Shown here one piece after another: positions 55,405 to 64,000 of a stretch of 64,000 nucleotides of DNA. Position 1 is the stretch's first letter. Every line of letters begins with the position of its first letter. This DNA comes from Allorhizobium ampelinum S4 (GTDB lineage Bacteria; Pseudomonadota; Alphaproteobacteria; Rhizobiales; Rhizobiaceae): NCBI RefSeq assembly GCF_000016285.1, contig NC_011984.1, positions 1 through 64,000 on the forward strand, in the 5' to 3' direction. The notes beneath the pieces are model-generated. The model made no database searches. It was not told the DNA's origin and saw only the letters and a list, made by a program, of their open reading frames with translations. Made by a program: the position numbers and the translations under genes.

Positions 55405-55478
55405 ATCAACGCGCAAACCGAGCCGGAAACTCCATTCTTCCAAAGCCGAGGAAGTCTCAAATCATTCGACGACGGACA

Positions 55479-55854
55479 CCCGCTGCGTAATCATTGGAGG
55501 CTTGTTCGGAGGTGAGGCTGAAACACATGGATCCTCGCATGAGCCAAAAACCCTATCTGACCATTTCTGGTTACAATCCGGCCGCCTTGGTGAGATTGGC
55601 GCTGAAGCCATGGCGTTCCGCCACCTCTTTTACAACTACGCTCGGCCGCAGACCCTCTCACACGATACGAGCTTTGAACGAATCCGGCCATTTGCGATGC
55701 GCCGAGTGTCAAGCCGACCATCAACAAGCCGGGTCGCAAGATCTACCGGCACGATCGTTCCGCACTGGCGGCGCCAGATCGTTCGAGGGAACGGAGTGGT
55801 TCCCTTGGGCTGCGGCAGGCCAGTTAGCACCAGTGATGCGACAATCCGCCGAAT
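55479..55854. other. Gene-free stretch between IS3 copy B and the phytochrome gene
   Basis: About 375 bp. An open frame (55494-55871) spans it but shows no recognisable motif. Confidence 0.4.
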
Positions 55855-58425
55855 TCATGCGACGGGTTTAGTGAGCACCTGTTGCACGGCGCGAGCAAGG
55901 TGATCGCGCTCGTAAGGTTTTTGGATAATGACCTCGCTCCCCTTACGCCCTGCGATCGCCAACTCATCGCCATAGCCCGTCGCGAAAATGAAAGGCGTGC
56001 CGGCTTCCCCAAGCTTCGTCGCGAGATCGAAACTCGTTCCGCGACCGACGTTGATGTCCAGCATCGCGAACTGAAAGCTATGTTTTGCGAGTAGCTGCTC
56101 AGCTTCGGTAATCGTCGAGGCGAGGGCCACGTGAACGGCGCCCAGTTCGTGCAGCATGTCCTCTGCCTCTAGCGCAATTAGCATATTGTCCTCGACCAGC
56201 AGGACATGCGTTCCTTGAAGGAGTCGGGCAGGAGTAACGTCGGTCTTCTTGGTGGCGTCATTGTTGAATGTGGTCGGAGCGGGTGTCTCGTCCTCGTCCG
56301 CGATGAAGACATAATGATGCGGGATGAAGAAATCGGCTTCAAGTCCTGCCAACAGGAAGCGGAGCTCCGCTGTGCCCTGTAGATCGAACGGGATTGTTCG
56401 TTCGACAATGACAGATCCGAAGCCGCGACGTGTCGGGGCAACCACGGCCGGGCCGCCGATTTCCTTCCACTTGATATAGACGCCTTCGCCATCGACTGCT
56501 TCGACGGTCACCTCTACACGACCTGCGGCGGAAAGCGCTCCATGCTTGCAACTGTTGGTGACGAGTTCGTGCACGACCAGTGCTACGGTGGAGATCGCCT
56601 GCGCCTGGAGCAGAACATTAGGGCCCTTCAAGCTGAGGCGGCCCCTCGCATTGTCATGTGCAGCAATTTCATCCTCGAACAGCCCGGCCAGCGGAGCAGG
56701 GCCCCAGCTCTGACGCGTAATCCTGTCATGCGCTCTCGCCAGCGCCTGTACCCGGCCACTGAGCGAGTCGACATAGCTGGTGACATCGACGGCAGCTTGG
56801 CTCGTCTTTGTCACCAGGCTGCGGATCAGAGCGAGGATGTTGCGAACGCGGTGATTGAGCTCTGCGATGAGCACCTCCTGACGTTCGGATGCACGCCTTC
56901 GCTCGTCGCTGGCACCGTCCGAATAGCGCAAGATGACTTCGATCAGTGCCTGTCTGATCGCTTCACCGATGCGCTGGTCGCGGTCGCAAAAGCGGGGAGC
57001 CCTGCCACGGACCAGTCGGGCGAATGCCGCAAAGCTCTTGCGGGGAGACATACGCTCACCATCGGTGCTGGCTTCCAAGAGCTTTGCGGGATCGCCGCCC
57101 CACCTGATCTCGCTGATGCGCTCTCGGCGAAACAACAAAATATAGTCGCGTGGGACACGTGAGATAGGGATCGACATCATGCCGGCGGCGCGATCAGCCG
57201 TTGCGCTGCACGGCGCATGCACGGAAGCCAGGTCGTCGGTCGTGAAGACCCGGCTCGGCGATGCTGCGTTCAGATGATGCGCGAGCGCGATGACATTCTC
57301 TTCAGACGGCGTGGAGCCGTGAAGATGGGCTTTACCGCTACGATAAATGGCGACACCATCGCAATCCACCATGTCGCGCGTCATGTCCTGCAGCCATTGC
57401 GCGTTTTCCATCAAAGTCTCGTCGCCGGCGATCATGGTGATGACGCGATCAGCTAAAGCCCGTGCGCGTTGCTCATGCTCTTCACTTCCGCGCCGCAGGC
57501 GGCTCTCGAGCATCATCGAATACATCGCGCCGAACAGCTCGGAAGCGGTCCGCATGATAAAGCTTGGCAGGCGCGGCCCATTCGCGTGGCATGCGATAAG
57601 ACCCCAAAGCTTTTCCTCGACGACGATCGAGATCGATAGCGAGGCACCGATCCCCATGTTGCGCAGATATTCGATGTGTACTGGCGACACGGCGCGGGTG
57701 ATCGACATCGATAAGTCGAGCGGTGGCGTTACAGCATCAGCGGGAGGTAGGAGCGGTACCGTTGGCGCCGTGACGTCCGCTATAATGCGGAATGGGTTGC
57801 GCAGGTAAAGTTCGCGAGCCTGACGCGGGATGTCAGATGCGGGATAATGGAGACCGAGAAAGCTTTCCATTCCAGCGCGTGCCGATTCCGCGATGACTTC
57901 GCCATGGCCCTCGGTGTCGAACTGATAGATCATGACGCGATCAAAGCCTGTGATCGCCAGCACCTGTCGAGCCGTATCATGGTGAAACTTAGCGATCGTT
58001 GGTGATTTAAGGAGACGTGCAGCCATCGCACGAACCATCGAGGCCGCCTCCACCCGTTCGGCCTTCTGTGTCCGTTCGCCTTCGATGATCAGCAGGTCGC
58101 CCTGGAAGTGGATCGAGAGATCGACGTTGGGCAATCCCTGCACCAGCTTCAAGTCGAAAATCCGCTCACCTGTCGTTGACGCCAGGATCGCCATCCGGTT
58201 GCGAATGTCGTGGAGCGCGATCTCACTGATCCATCGGTCGAAGCGAGTGCCGAGCAGTTCCTGGGGTTTAACTTTAAAGAACTTCTCGCAATTTTCGGAT
58301 GCGCGAACAATCGTCCAGTCGTTCGACATTGCGATGAGGAACGCAAAGTTCTGGATCTCATCGAGTCGCGTGATCGGTTCCCGGTCGCAGACAGTCAGGT
58401 TCGCATCGGTGTAGTCATTGCCCAT
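55855..58425 (-). CDS. Bacteriophytochrome with HWE kinase and C-terminal receiver (Agp2-like)
   Basis: An 856-aa red/far-red photoreceptor kinase. The biliverdin-attaching Cys is in LTVCDREPI (residue 13). A PAS domain, a GAF domain with YPASDIPRQARELYLRNPFR, SMSITRAVSPVHIEYLRNMG and SLSISIVVEEKLWGLIACH, and a PHY region (WGGDPAKLLE near residue 440) follow. The kinase is of the HWE type: VLIAELNHRVRNILALIRSL (His) and VVHELVTNSCKHGAL (N-box). A C-terminal receiver (VLLVEDNMLIALEAEDML, FAMLDINVGRGTSFD, IIQKPYERDHL) completes it. The same architecture is known for Agrobacterium AtBphP2/Agp2. No heme oxygenase gene is nearby, so biliverdin must come from elsewhere. It starts 22 bp after an AraC gene on the same strand. 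Confidence 0.93.
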   Translation of the reverse strand: MGNDYTDANLTVCDREPITRLDEIQNFAFLIAMSNDWTIVRASENCEKFFKVKPQELLGTRFDRWISEIALHDIRNRMAILASTTGERIFDLKLVQGLPNVDLSIHFQGDLLIIEGERTQKAERVEAASMVRAMAARLLKSPTIAKFHHDTARQVLAITGFDRVMIYQFDTEGHGEVIAESARAGMESFLGLHYPASDIPRQARELYLRNPFRIIADVTAPTVPLLPPADAVTPPLDLSMSITRAVSPVHIEYLRNMGIGASLSISIVVEEKLWGLIACHANGPRLPSFIMRTASELFGAMYSMMLESRLRRGSEEHEQRARALADRVITMIAGDETLMENAQWLQDMTRDMVDCDGVAIYRSGKAHLHGSTPSEENVIALAHHLNAASPSRVFTTDDLASVHAPCSATADRAAGMMSIPISRVPRDYILLFRRERISEIRWGGDPAKLLEASTDGERMSPRKSFAAFARLVRGRAPRFCDRDQRIGEAIRQALIEVILRYSDGASDERRRASERQEVLIAELNHRVRNILALIRSLVTKTSQAAVDVTSYVDSLSGRVQALARAHDRITRQSWGPAPLAGLFEDEIAAHDNARGRLSLKGPNVLLQAQAISTVALVVHELVTNSCKHGALSAAGRVEVTVEAVDGEGVYIKWKEIGGPAVVAPTRRGFGSVIVERTIPFDLQGTAELRFLLAGLEADFFIPHHYVFIADEDETPAPTTFNNDATKKTDVTPARLLQGTHVLLVEDNMLIALEAEDMLHELGAVHVALASTITEAEQLLAKHSFQFAMLDINVGRGTSFDLATKLGEAGTPFIFATGYGDELAIAGRKGSEVIIQKPYERDHLARAVQQVLTKPVA

Positions 58426-58447
58426 TGGTTGGCCCCCGCCATCTATT

Positions 58448-59308
58448 TTAACGTCGCAGACGATATTTCAGCGGAGAGGTACCCATTACCTCATGAAACG
58501 CCCTTCGAAACTGTGGTGTGCCCTTGTACCCGACTGCCCCCGCAATCGCGTCGATAGGGAGTTCAACCTGTTCCAGTAGTTTGACAGCTCGCGAGATGCG
58601 CCGCCTTTGGACGAACGCATGGGGATTTTCCCCGGTTGTCGCCTTGAAGGCACGAGAGAAATGAAAACGGCTAAGCCCGGCGACGGCGGCCAGCTCAGCC
58701 AATCCTATGGTTTCGTGAAGATGCCCCTCCACAAAATCCGTCACCGAGGCGATCTGTCGGTCGGACAGGCGCCCCTGCCTATCGGCCATGACGCCAAAGA
58801 CTTCGAGCGACGCCACCAGGCACACGCTCTCGGCATGAAGTTCATCGACTTGAGGCGCCCTTACGAGCGCTGCGAGTTTTTTGAGCGTCGCGCGCAGTTG
58901 CGGATCGCGCGAATAGGCGAACGGCGGTAGATCGCGTCTGGCATATCGGCTCCCGAGATCTTGGTGGATCACCTCAGGATCGAAATACATCGCCACAAAA
59001 CTGTTGACCCGTGGTTTAGGCTTACTCCAGCCTTCAATGCCGCAGCCCTTGGGCACGAACGTGATCGTGTCACGTAAATCCCGCACATGAAGCCTCGGCA
59101 GGCTGTCTACGCGAAGCTCGCCGTCCGTAAGGGCGATGTCGTGCAGTGCCAGATAATGGCTATCACCACGGCTTCTAAATTCGTACGGTTCCGCGCTGCC
59201 CAGCTCCACATACTCGACTGAAAATCCATGGGAATGGTGCGCCCGTCGTGAGACGGGTGCCAAGTCCGGTTCCGCAAAATCAATTTTGAGCGCGCGAGGA
59301 GAGGTCAT
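58448..59308 (-). CDS. AraC-family regulator upstream of the phytochrome
   Basis: A 286-aa AraC/XylS regulator from ATG 59308 (MTSPRALKIDF). The N-terminus is an effector-type domain (LGSAEPYEFRSRGDSHYLAL); the C-terminal double HTH is LAELAAVAGLSRFHFSRAFK and IDAIAGAVGYKGTPQFRRAF. The frame is open to 59395. It ends 22 bp before the phytochrome start, so the two are probably co-transcribed. It could respond to, or be expressed with, the light sensor; no direct evidence exists. Confidence 0.9.
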   Translation of the reverse strand: MTSPRALKIDFAEPDLAPVSRRAHHSHGFSVEYVELGSAEPYEFRSRGDSHYLALHDIALTDGELRVDSLPRLHVRDLRDTITFVPKGCGIEGWSKPKPRVNSFVAMYFDPEVIHQDLGSRYARRDLPPFAYSRDPQLRATLKKLAALVRAPQVDELHAESVCLVASLEVFGVMADRQGRLSDRQIASVTDFVEGHLHETIGLAELAAVAGLSRFHFSRAFKATTGENPHAFVQRRRISRAVKLLEQVELPIDAIAGAVGYKGTPQFRRAFHEVMGTSPLKYRLRR

Positions 59309-59849
59309 GAGCCTGTTTAGCACGATATTTGCTAATGAAAAACAATTTTTGCGCGAAAGTTTTGCGATTATAACTAAGCTTTCTTGGGAAAACACCTACG
59401 TCGGTGACGAGGTTGAACCGCCTATTGTTGAACGGACGCTGCAACGGTCCAGGTATCTGTCTGCTGACCCGTCATACAAATTTCCTTCAGCGACTTCCTG
59501 CAGCGGTGATCCTCCACCCGCCTCGGCAGTGACTTCTGAACAGGGGCGCTATGGGCTGCTTTCTGCGTGGGAAGTCCCTACAGCTGACTGTCCGCTCCCG
59601 GCCCCATTTACGACATTCCGCCAAGACATTCATATTCTGTGTGAAGTTGCGTTCAGCACAGAAAAGTCCCTTGACGCTCAACCATACTGTTGCCTACCCG
59701 CACTTATATTACTATCAGTCACTTAAGGTTTTTGAGCTTCATAGATAAGAGCGGGTCCGAGGTTCAACCCGCTCAAGGCAAAGACGGCTGCTGCGGAGAT
59801 CGTTTCCGCATCTACATGGACAATGTGGATCAGCTCTTTATCTGACGGG
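59309..59849. other. Gene-free stretch
   Basis: About 540 bp upstream of the AraC gene. It should contain the promoter for the AraC-phytochrome pair. I see no further gene. Confidence 0.45.
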
Positions 59850-60085
59850 CTATGTAGCTTCCCAAACCTGATCCAGGATTTTTGCCGCAAGTGCCGCCTT
59901 CTCCTGCTGACGGCGTCCGGTGTGTCCTAGAAGGCATGGCTGGCGTGCTCCCGTGACCCGGTCTGCTTGAGGATATGCGTTGCCAGAATATCCCGAAAGT
60001 TGTGCGGCCCTTGTGGCAGCAAACTCTTGATGGCTCCGCGCCCCGTACTGGGGTTGTCGACGCCATAGCGTTGGATCACAGGTCG
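59850..60085 (-). pseudogene. Relic of the large tyrosine recombinase C-terminus
   Basis: The minus-strand frame reads PVIQRYGVDNPSTGRGAIKS then GPHNFRDILATHILKQTGSR, parallel to IIQRYGIYNPYTGRGAIKG and GPHNLRDILATHILKQTGSY in the protein at 37430-39786. It then hits a stop, and a neighbouring frame carries KAALAAKILDQVWEA, equivalent to that protein's last residues. The Tyr region is deleted. Confidence 0.75.
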
Positions 60086-60361
60086 GAGCAATAGATGGAG
60101 GGGGACGCTGCCGCGAAGGGCAGGGGTGTCTAAAAGGGCACAAGCCAAAGTTCGATGCAGCCGAAATTCGCCGCTTGCGAGACGAAGGAGCCGGACCGAC
60201 TAGAACCGCCAGCAGCTCGGGATCCGCGCGAGCGCTGCGCCTCCATGTGGTCGGTAAACGTGAATCGCCAAACCGTCCGCAAAATCAGCCCATTTATTCA
60301 AAATTGACGAATGTAAAATATAGTTCCGGCCAAACGACTTATTTATGCTTTGGAGAAAGTA

Positions 60362-62647
60362 ATGAGCGATCACACAGTTAGGCGGCCATTATGGATTCAG
60401 ATTACTGGTTACGGGTTTGCCGCGGTTATGTTTGCCAGTGCTGCAATCGGCGGCCTTGCCTGGCACGCGCAATCGACGATGAACGACACTGCGGTAAAAA
60501 GCAAAACCGCAAGCGACCTCGCCGTCATCCAGGCCGAAATGGCCGCCATTTCGAGATCGGCAGCAGCGCTTGCCTCCTCCGTCGCCAATGATCCCGGTAC
60601 GGTACAAATGATCGCAAACGGCGACCGCGAGGGTCTGCTGACCAAATACCAGCCCGGCATGGCGGCGGTTGCCAAGGAAGGCGCTTTGCAAACCTTCACT
60701 TTCCTTGACGTGACCGGAACGGTCGTGGCCCGGTCGCATTCGCCTGCGAAATTCGGCGACATGATTATCGGCAGACGGCAGACGGTGGCTTCGGCGATAA
60801 ACACCGGTAAACTCTCCGCTGGCATCGAACAAGGTCGCACGGCCATCAATACCAGCGCTACAGCGCCCGTGATCCGGGACGGCAAGGTCATCGGTGCGAT
60901 CGACGTGGGCACAGAACTCAGCAACGCCTTCTTCGGCCCAATTGCCGACCGCCTCGGCGCGGAAATTGCCGTGGACGTGCTGGTAGAAGGCAAGGTGCAA
61001 ACCCAGGCTTCGACGCAGGGGGACAAGAGCATTCTTGCGGAAGAGCAGATCAGGGCGGCCCTCGATGGCAAGCCGGTGACGGCGGGCGTTACACTCGACG
61101 GCCGCGACATGATCATCAACGCTATTCCCTTCAACAATTTTGGCGGCGCCAAGCTCGGCGTCATTGAACTTGCCACCGATGCAACGACGATTCTTGCCGA
61201 TGGTCGTCAGTCGACGCTGAACTCGATTGGCGCTTCCGTTCTGGTGTCGCTGCTCTCGCTGTTCGGTTTCCTATTCTTCGCCCGTGCGCTGGGTGGAGCG
61301 ATTTCCCGGCTGACCGGGACGATGACACGGCTCGCCACGGGCGATCTGTCGGCCAGTGTCGAAGGCGGTCGTCGCCCCGACGAAATTGGCGCAATGGCCC
61401 GCGCGGTCGACGTGTTCAAGGAAAACAGCTTAAAGGCGCGCGAGCTGGAGCGGCAGGCGGAAGAAAACCGCAGCCTCAGCGAGGAACAGCGTCAGCGCAG
61501 CGCCGAACAAGAGCGCAGCCGTTCGCAGGCCATGGCGGAAGCGACCAGCGGCCTTGCTACCGGCCTGAAGCATCTGTCCGAGGGCGACCTGGCATACCAG
61601 CTCGACCGTGCATTCGTGGCCGACTTCGAACCGCTGCGCGCCGACTTCAATGCCGCCGTCAGCCAGTTGCGCGGCACGCTCATTTCGTTTGCGCAGGCCA
61701 CCAGCTCGATCGACAGCGGCTCGCGTGAAGTCAGTCAGAGTGCCGACGATCTGGCCAAGCGGACAGAACAGCAGGCCGCCTCACTGGAGGAGACAGCCGC
61801 CGCCCTCGACCAGATCACTGTCAATGTCGCGAGCTCCTCCAAGCGAACCGAAGATGCCCGTACCGTCGCCATCCAGGCCAATGAAAGCGCCCGCCATTCT
61901 GGTGCTGTCGTTGCCAATGCCGTCGACGCGATGGGCCGCATTGAGCAGTCGTCGGGCCAGATCTCGAACATCATCGGCGTTATCGACGACATCGCCTTTC
62001 AGACCAATCTTCTGGCGCTGAACGCCGGCGTCGAGGCAGCCCGGGCCGGCGAAGCAGGCAAGGGTTTTGCTGTCGTCGCCCAAGAGGTGCGCGAACTTGC
62101 CCAGCGTTCCGCCAAAGCCGCCAAGGAGATCAAGGACCTGATCGGCAAGTCATCGGTGGAAGTCGGGACCGGAGTCAAGCTGGTTAGCGAAACCGGCGAC
62201 GCGCTGCGCAAGATCGAGACCTATATCGTCACCATCAACCAGCACATGGATGCGATCGCCACATCCTCGCGCGAGCAGTCGGTCGGCCTGGCGGAGGTCA
62301 ACACGGCCGTCAACCAGATGGACCAGGTGACGCAGCAGAATGCCGCGATGGTGGAAGAAGCCAATGCGGCCGGCGCTACGCTTGCCAACGAAGCCGGCCG
62401 CCTGCGCGAACTGATCAGCCAGTTCCAGCTCGGCCATGAACACGCGGTTTCGCGGCAGGACCCCGCGCCGCGCCGGGCAGCCCCGGTTACGGCAGTTTCC
62501 GGTCGCCCGTGGGCGTCGGCTTCAGCACCCTCGGTGCCGGCAGACTCGCCGGCACGCGGCATGGTCAGCAAGATCGCAAAGGCATTTGGCGGCGGGCAAA
62601 GCCGTGTTGCAGCAGCGCCATCGACGGACAGCTGGGAAGAGTTCTGA
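60362..62647 (+). CDS. Methyl-accepting chemotaxis protein with C-terminal CheR-tether
   Basis: An intact 761-aa chemoreceptor from ATG 60362 ([11 protein letters not shown], after GGAGAAAG). TM1 is [19 protein letters not shown], followed by a periplasmic Cache-type sensor domain of about 240 aa, TM2 [24 protein letters not shown] ([20 protein letters not shown]), a second HAMP-like unit ([17 protein letters not shown]) and the signalling domain with [21 protein letters not shown] flexible Pro/Ala-rich linker ends in DSWEEF, a W-x-x-F pentapeptide of the kind that tethers CheR/CheB. It is the undamaged relative of the gene at 19582-21700. Confidence 0.93.
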   Translation: MSDHTVRRPLWIQITGYGFAAVMFASAAIGGLAWHAQSTMNDTAVKSKTASDLAVIQAEMAAISRSAAALASSVANDPGTVQMIANGDREGLLTKYQPGMAAVAKEGALQTFTFLDVTGTVVARSHSPAKFGDMIIGRRQTVASAINTGKLSAGIEQGRTAINTSATAPVIRDGKVIGAIDVGTELSNAFFGPIADRLGAEIAVDVLVEGKVQTQASTQGDKSILAEEQIRAALDGKPVTAGVTLDGRDMIINAIPFNNFGGAKLGVIELATDATTILADGRQSTLNSIGASVLVSLLSLFGFLFFARALGGAISRLTGTMTRLATGDLSASVEGGRRPDEIGAMARAVDVFKENSLKARELERQAEENRSLSEEQRQRSAEQERSRSQAMAEATSGLATGLKHLSEGDLAYQLDRAFVADFEPLRADFNAAVSQLRGTLISFAQATSSIDSGSREVSQSADDLAKRTEQQAASLEETAAALDQITVNVASSSKRTEDARTVAIQANESARHSGAVVANAVDAMGRIEQSSGQISNIIGVIDDIAFQTNLLALNAGVEAARAGEAGKGFAVVAQEVRELAQRSAKAAKEIKDLIGKSSVEVGTGVKLVSETGDALRKIETYIVTINQHMDAIATSSREQSVGLAEVNTAVNQMDQVTQQNAAMVEEANAAGATLANEAGRLRELISQFQLGHEHAVSRQDPAPRRAAPVTAVSGRPWASASAPSVPADSPARGMVSKIAKAFGGGQSRVAAAPSTDSWEEF

Positions 62648-62679
62648 TCGCTCCGACGATCCGGCTTTGACTTCCAGAA

Positions 62680-62709
62680 GCGGGGATGCTCAGGCATCTC
62701 CGCATTTTT
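62680..62709 (+). terminator. Rho-independent terminator after the MCP
   Basis: Stem GCGGGGATGC (62680-62689) and GCATCTCCGC (62694-62703) with a 4-nt loop and one G-T pair, followed by ATTTTT. It lies 33 bp past the MCP stop. Confidence 0.85.
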
Positions 62710-62949
62710 GATACGCCGTCATGCCTCGAAGAAATGCAGTCTTTTGATCGGAACTCTTCCAAGACTGAGCCACAGTGCCGCTGATCTACCACTGAAGGCA
62801 GTGGTTTTCGTGCGGCCAAGCGCCCGTGCTGGCGATGCGGTGGGCGGCTCGTGTTTAAAACGGCGTCAACGGAGGGACTACGTCTGGAACGCTGTCCCTG
62901 GCCGACTTTATACTGCGAAAGCAGTTCGTTTAAAGACGCCACTCCTTTG

Positions 62950-64000
62950 CTAGTCACCCGAATCTGAAGTTCGGCTCATTGTTTTTTGGCAGAATCGCTT
63001 GACGGAGGCGAGGATTTGGCCGGCGGATTTCACCCATCTGTATGGCTTGGGATTCTCGTTGTGCGTTGCGATAAACGCGTCGATGTCGGCTTCCAGTTCG
63101 GCGGTGGAACGATGACACCGCGTTGCAATTGCTTGCGCATCAGCTCTGCAAACCACCGCTCGACTTGATTGATCCAGGAGGCTGACGTTGGCGTGAAGTG
63201 AACATGCCAATGCGGGCGGCGTGCGAGCCAGGCCTTGATCCTCGGCGTCTTGTGGGTCGCATAGTTGTCCATCACCAAATGCACGTCCGGCCCCTTGGGC
63301 ATCTCGGCGTCAATCCGCTTCAAGAAGTCGAGAAATTCGGTCGCCCTGTGACGTTTGTAGCACTGGCCGATTACCGCGCCAGTCGCAACGTCGAGCGCGG
63401 CGAACAGGGATGTCGTGCCGTTGCGGACATAGGTATGGGTGCGCCGCTCGGCGATGCCCGGCGCCATGGGCAGAACCGGCTGCTCGCGATCCAGTGCCTG
63501 GATTTGCGATTTCTCATCCACGCATAGCACGACTGCCCGATCAGGTGGCGACATGTAAAGGCCGACTATGTCTTGCACCTTATCAACGAACAGGGGATCG
63601 GAAGACAGCTTGAATGTCTCCGAACGATGCGGCTGCAAACCAAACGCGGTCCATATCCGACGGATGGTGGTGTGCGACAGCCCGCGGTCGGCTGCCATCA
63701 AACGGATAGACCAGTGCGTGGCATCCTTCGGGGTGGTGTTCAATGTCCGTTCGACGACCTCAGCTACCTGGGCGTCAGAGACGGTTCGTGGCCGACCTGC
63801 GCGATATTCGTCGGTCAGCCCGTCAATGCCACCCTGCACGAACCTGCGGCGCCACTTGCCAACCGTGTGCTCGTGGACGCCAAGGCGTTCGGCAACATCT
63901 TTGCTCTGCAAGCCCTGCGCGCACAGCAAAACTATCCGGCATCGATCCGACAGCGAGCGCGGCGCCTTGTGCCGACGCACCTGAGACTCAAGAAAATTTC
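62950..64000 (-). pseudogene. IS630-family transposase, frameshifted, runs off the window end
   Basis: A DDE transposase of IS630 type. An N-terminal HTH ([20 protein letters not shown]) and [20 protein letters not shown] are followed by [20 protein letters not shown] (first Asp), [13 protein letters not shown] (second Asp) and [14 protein letters not shown] (Glu). A shift at about 63110 moves the last 50 residues ([20 protein letters not shown] then [13 protein letters not shown]) into another frame that stops at 62950. The reading frame is open through the window end, so about 30 N-terminal residues and one IS end lie outside. Confidence 0.85.

Larger units (their letters stand above)
53965..55478 (+). 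mobile_element. IS3-family insertion sequence, copy B
   Basis: A 1514-bp element in the opposite orientation to copy A (12850-14363), with TGTCCGACATC and TGTCCGTCGTC ends. The flanks AAC and CCC give no target duplication. It truncates a PAS-PAS MCP. Confidence 0.92.

Noticed and set aside
1..64000. Searched for CRISPR arrays, tRNA/rRNA genes and conjugation genes
   Set aside because: No regularly spaced short direct repeats, no tRNA-like cloverleaf and no Tra/Trb/VirB or relaxase-like proteins were seen.

Overview
The window looks like a large part of a repABC plasmid from a Rhizobium/Agrobacterium-type alphaproteobacterium. It opens with a complete replication/partition operon (repA, a minicistron, repB, repC, with two parS palindromes and an antisense ctRNA). 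Rhizobial families follow throughout: HWE histidine kinases, DUF1403/ScpB, DUF72, DUF892, a GlpV-like binding protein, a bacteriophytochrome and many methyl-accepting chemotaxis proteins (MCPs). I see no conjugation genes, tRNA, rRNA or CRISPR.

Layout. 0-5 kb: repABC with a convergent serine resolvase. 5-12 kb: a broken GFA gene, relics of a tyrosine recombinase and a KaiC-like ATPase, an HWE kinase, a probable anti-Shine-Dalgarno small RNA with three CCTCCTCCC loops, and a divergent module of tyrosine recombinase / DUF1403 / frameshifted scpB, then a small-gene/DUF3072/DUF72 block. 12-17 kb: an insertion graveyard (TIR gene cut by an IS3 element, broken recombinase, 3' half of a group II intron inside an IS3 relic). 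17-22 kb: response regulator and kinase, an isochorismatase scrap, a damaged MCP. 22-30 kb: an IS5 element, a Na/Pi cotransporter plus NUDIX pair with a Pho-box-like site, and two IS6-family elements, one of which cuts a multi-PAS kinase. 29.5-37 kb: stress and metabolic genes (DUF892, membrane protein, MarR, DUF1398, esterase, transglutaminase) and HipBA. 37-42 kb: a very large tyrosine-recombinase-like protein and an inverted copy of the DUF72/DUF3072/scpB-tail block bounded by a third IS6 copy. 42-55 kb: a truncated MCP, AraC, two more IS5 copies, an orphan solute-binding protein followed by an MCP, and another MCP cut by the second IS3 copy. 55-64 kb: AraC plus bacteriophytochrome, a relic of the large recombinase, an intact MCP, and an IS630 transposase running off the end.

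Two themes dominate. Sensory transduction: five MCP genes (two intact), four sensor kinases including a phytochrome, and a response regulator, with no CheA/W/R/B here, so the receptors would depend on machinery encoded elsewhere. Genome flux: at least nine IS copies or relics of four families, an inverted 1.3-kb duplication, several inverted repeat pairs able to flip tens of kilobases, and many genes broken by single-base indels. Two damaged loci, DUF3072 and the IS3 element, carry the same lesions in both copies, which argues that at least those are real mutations.
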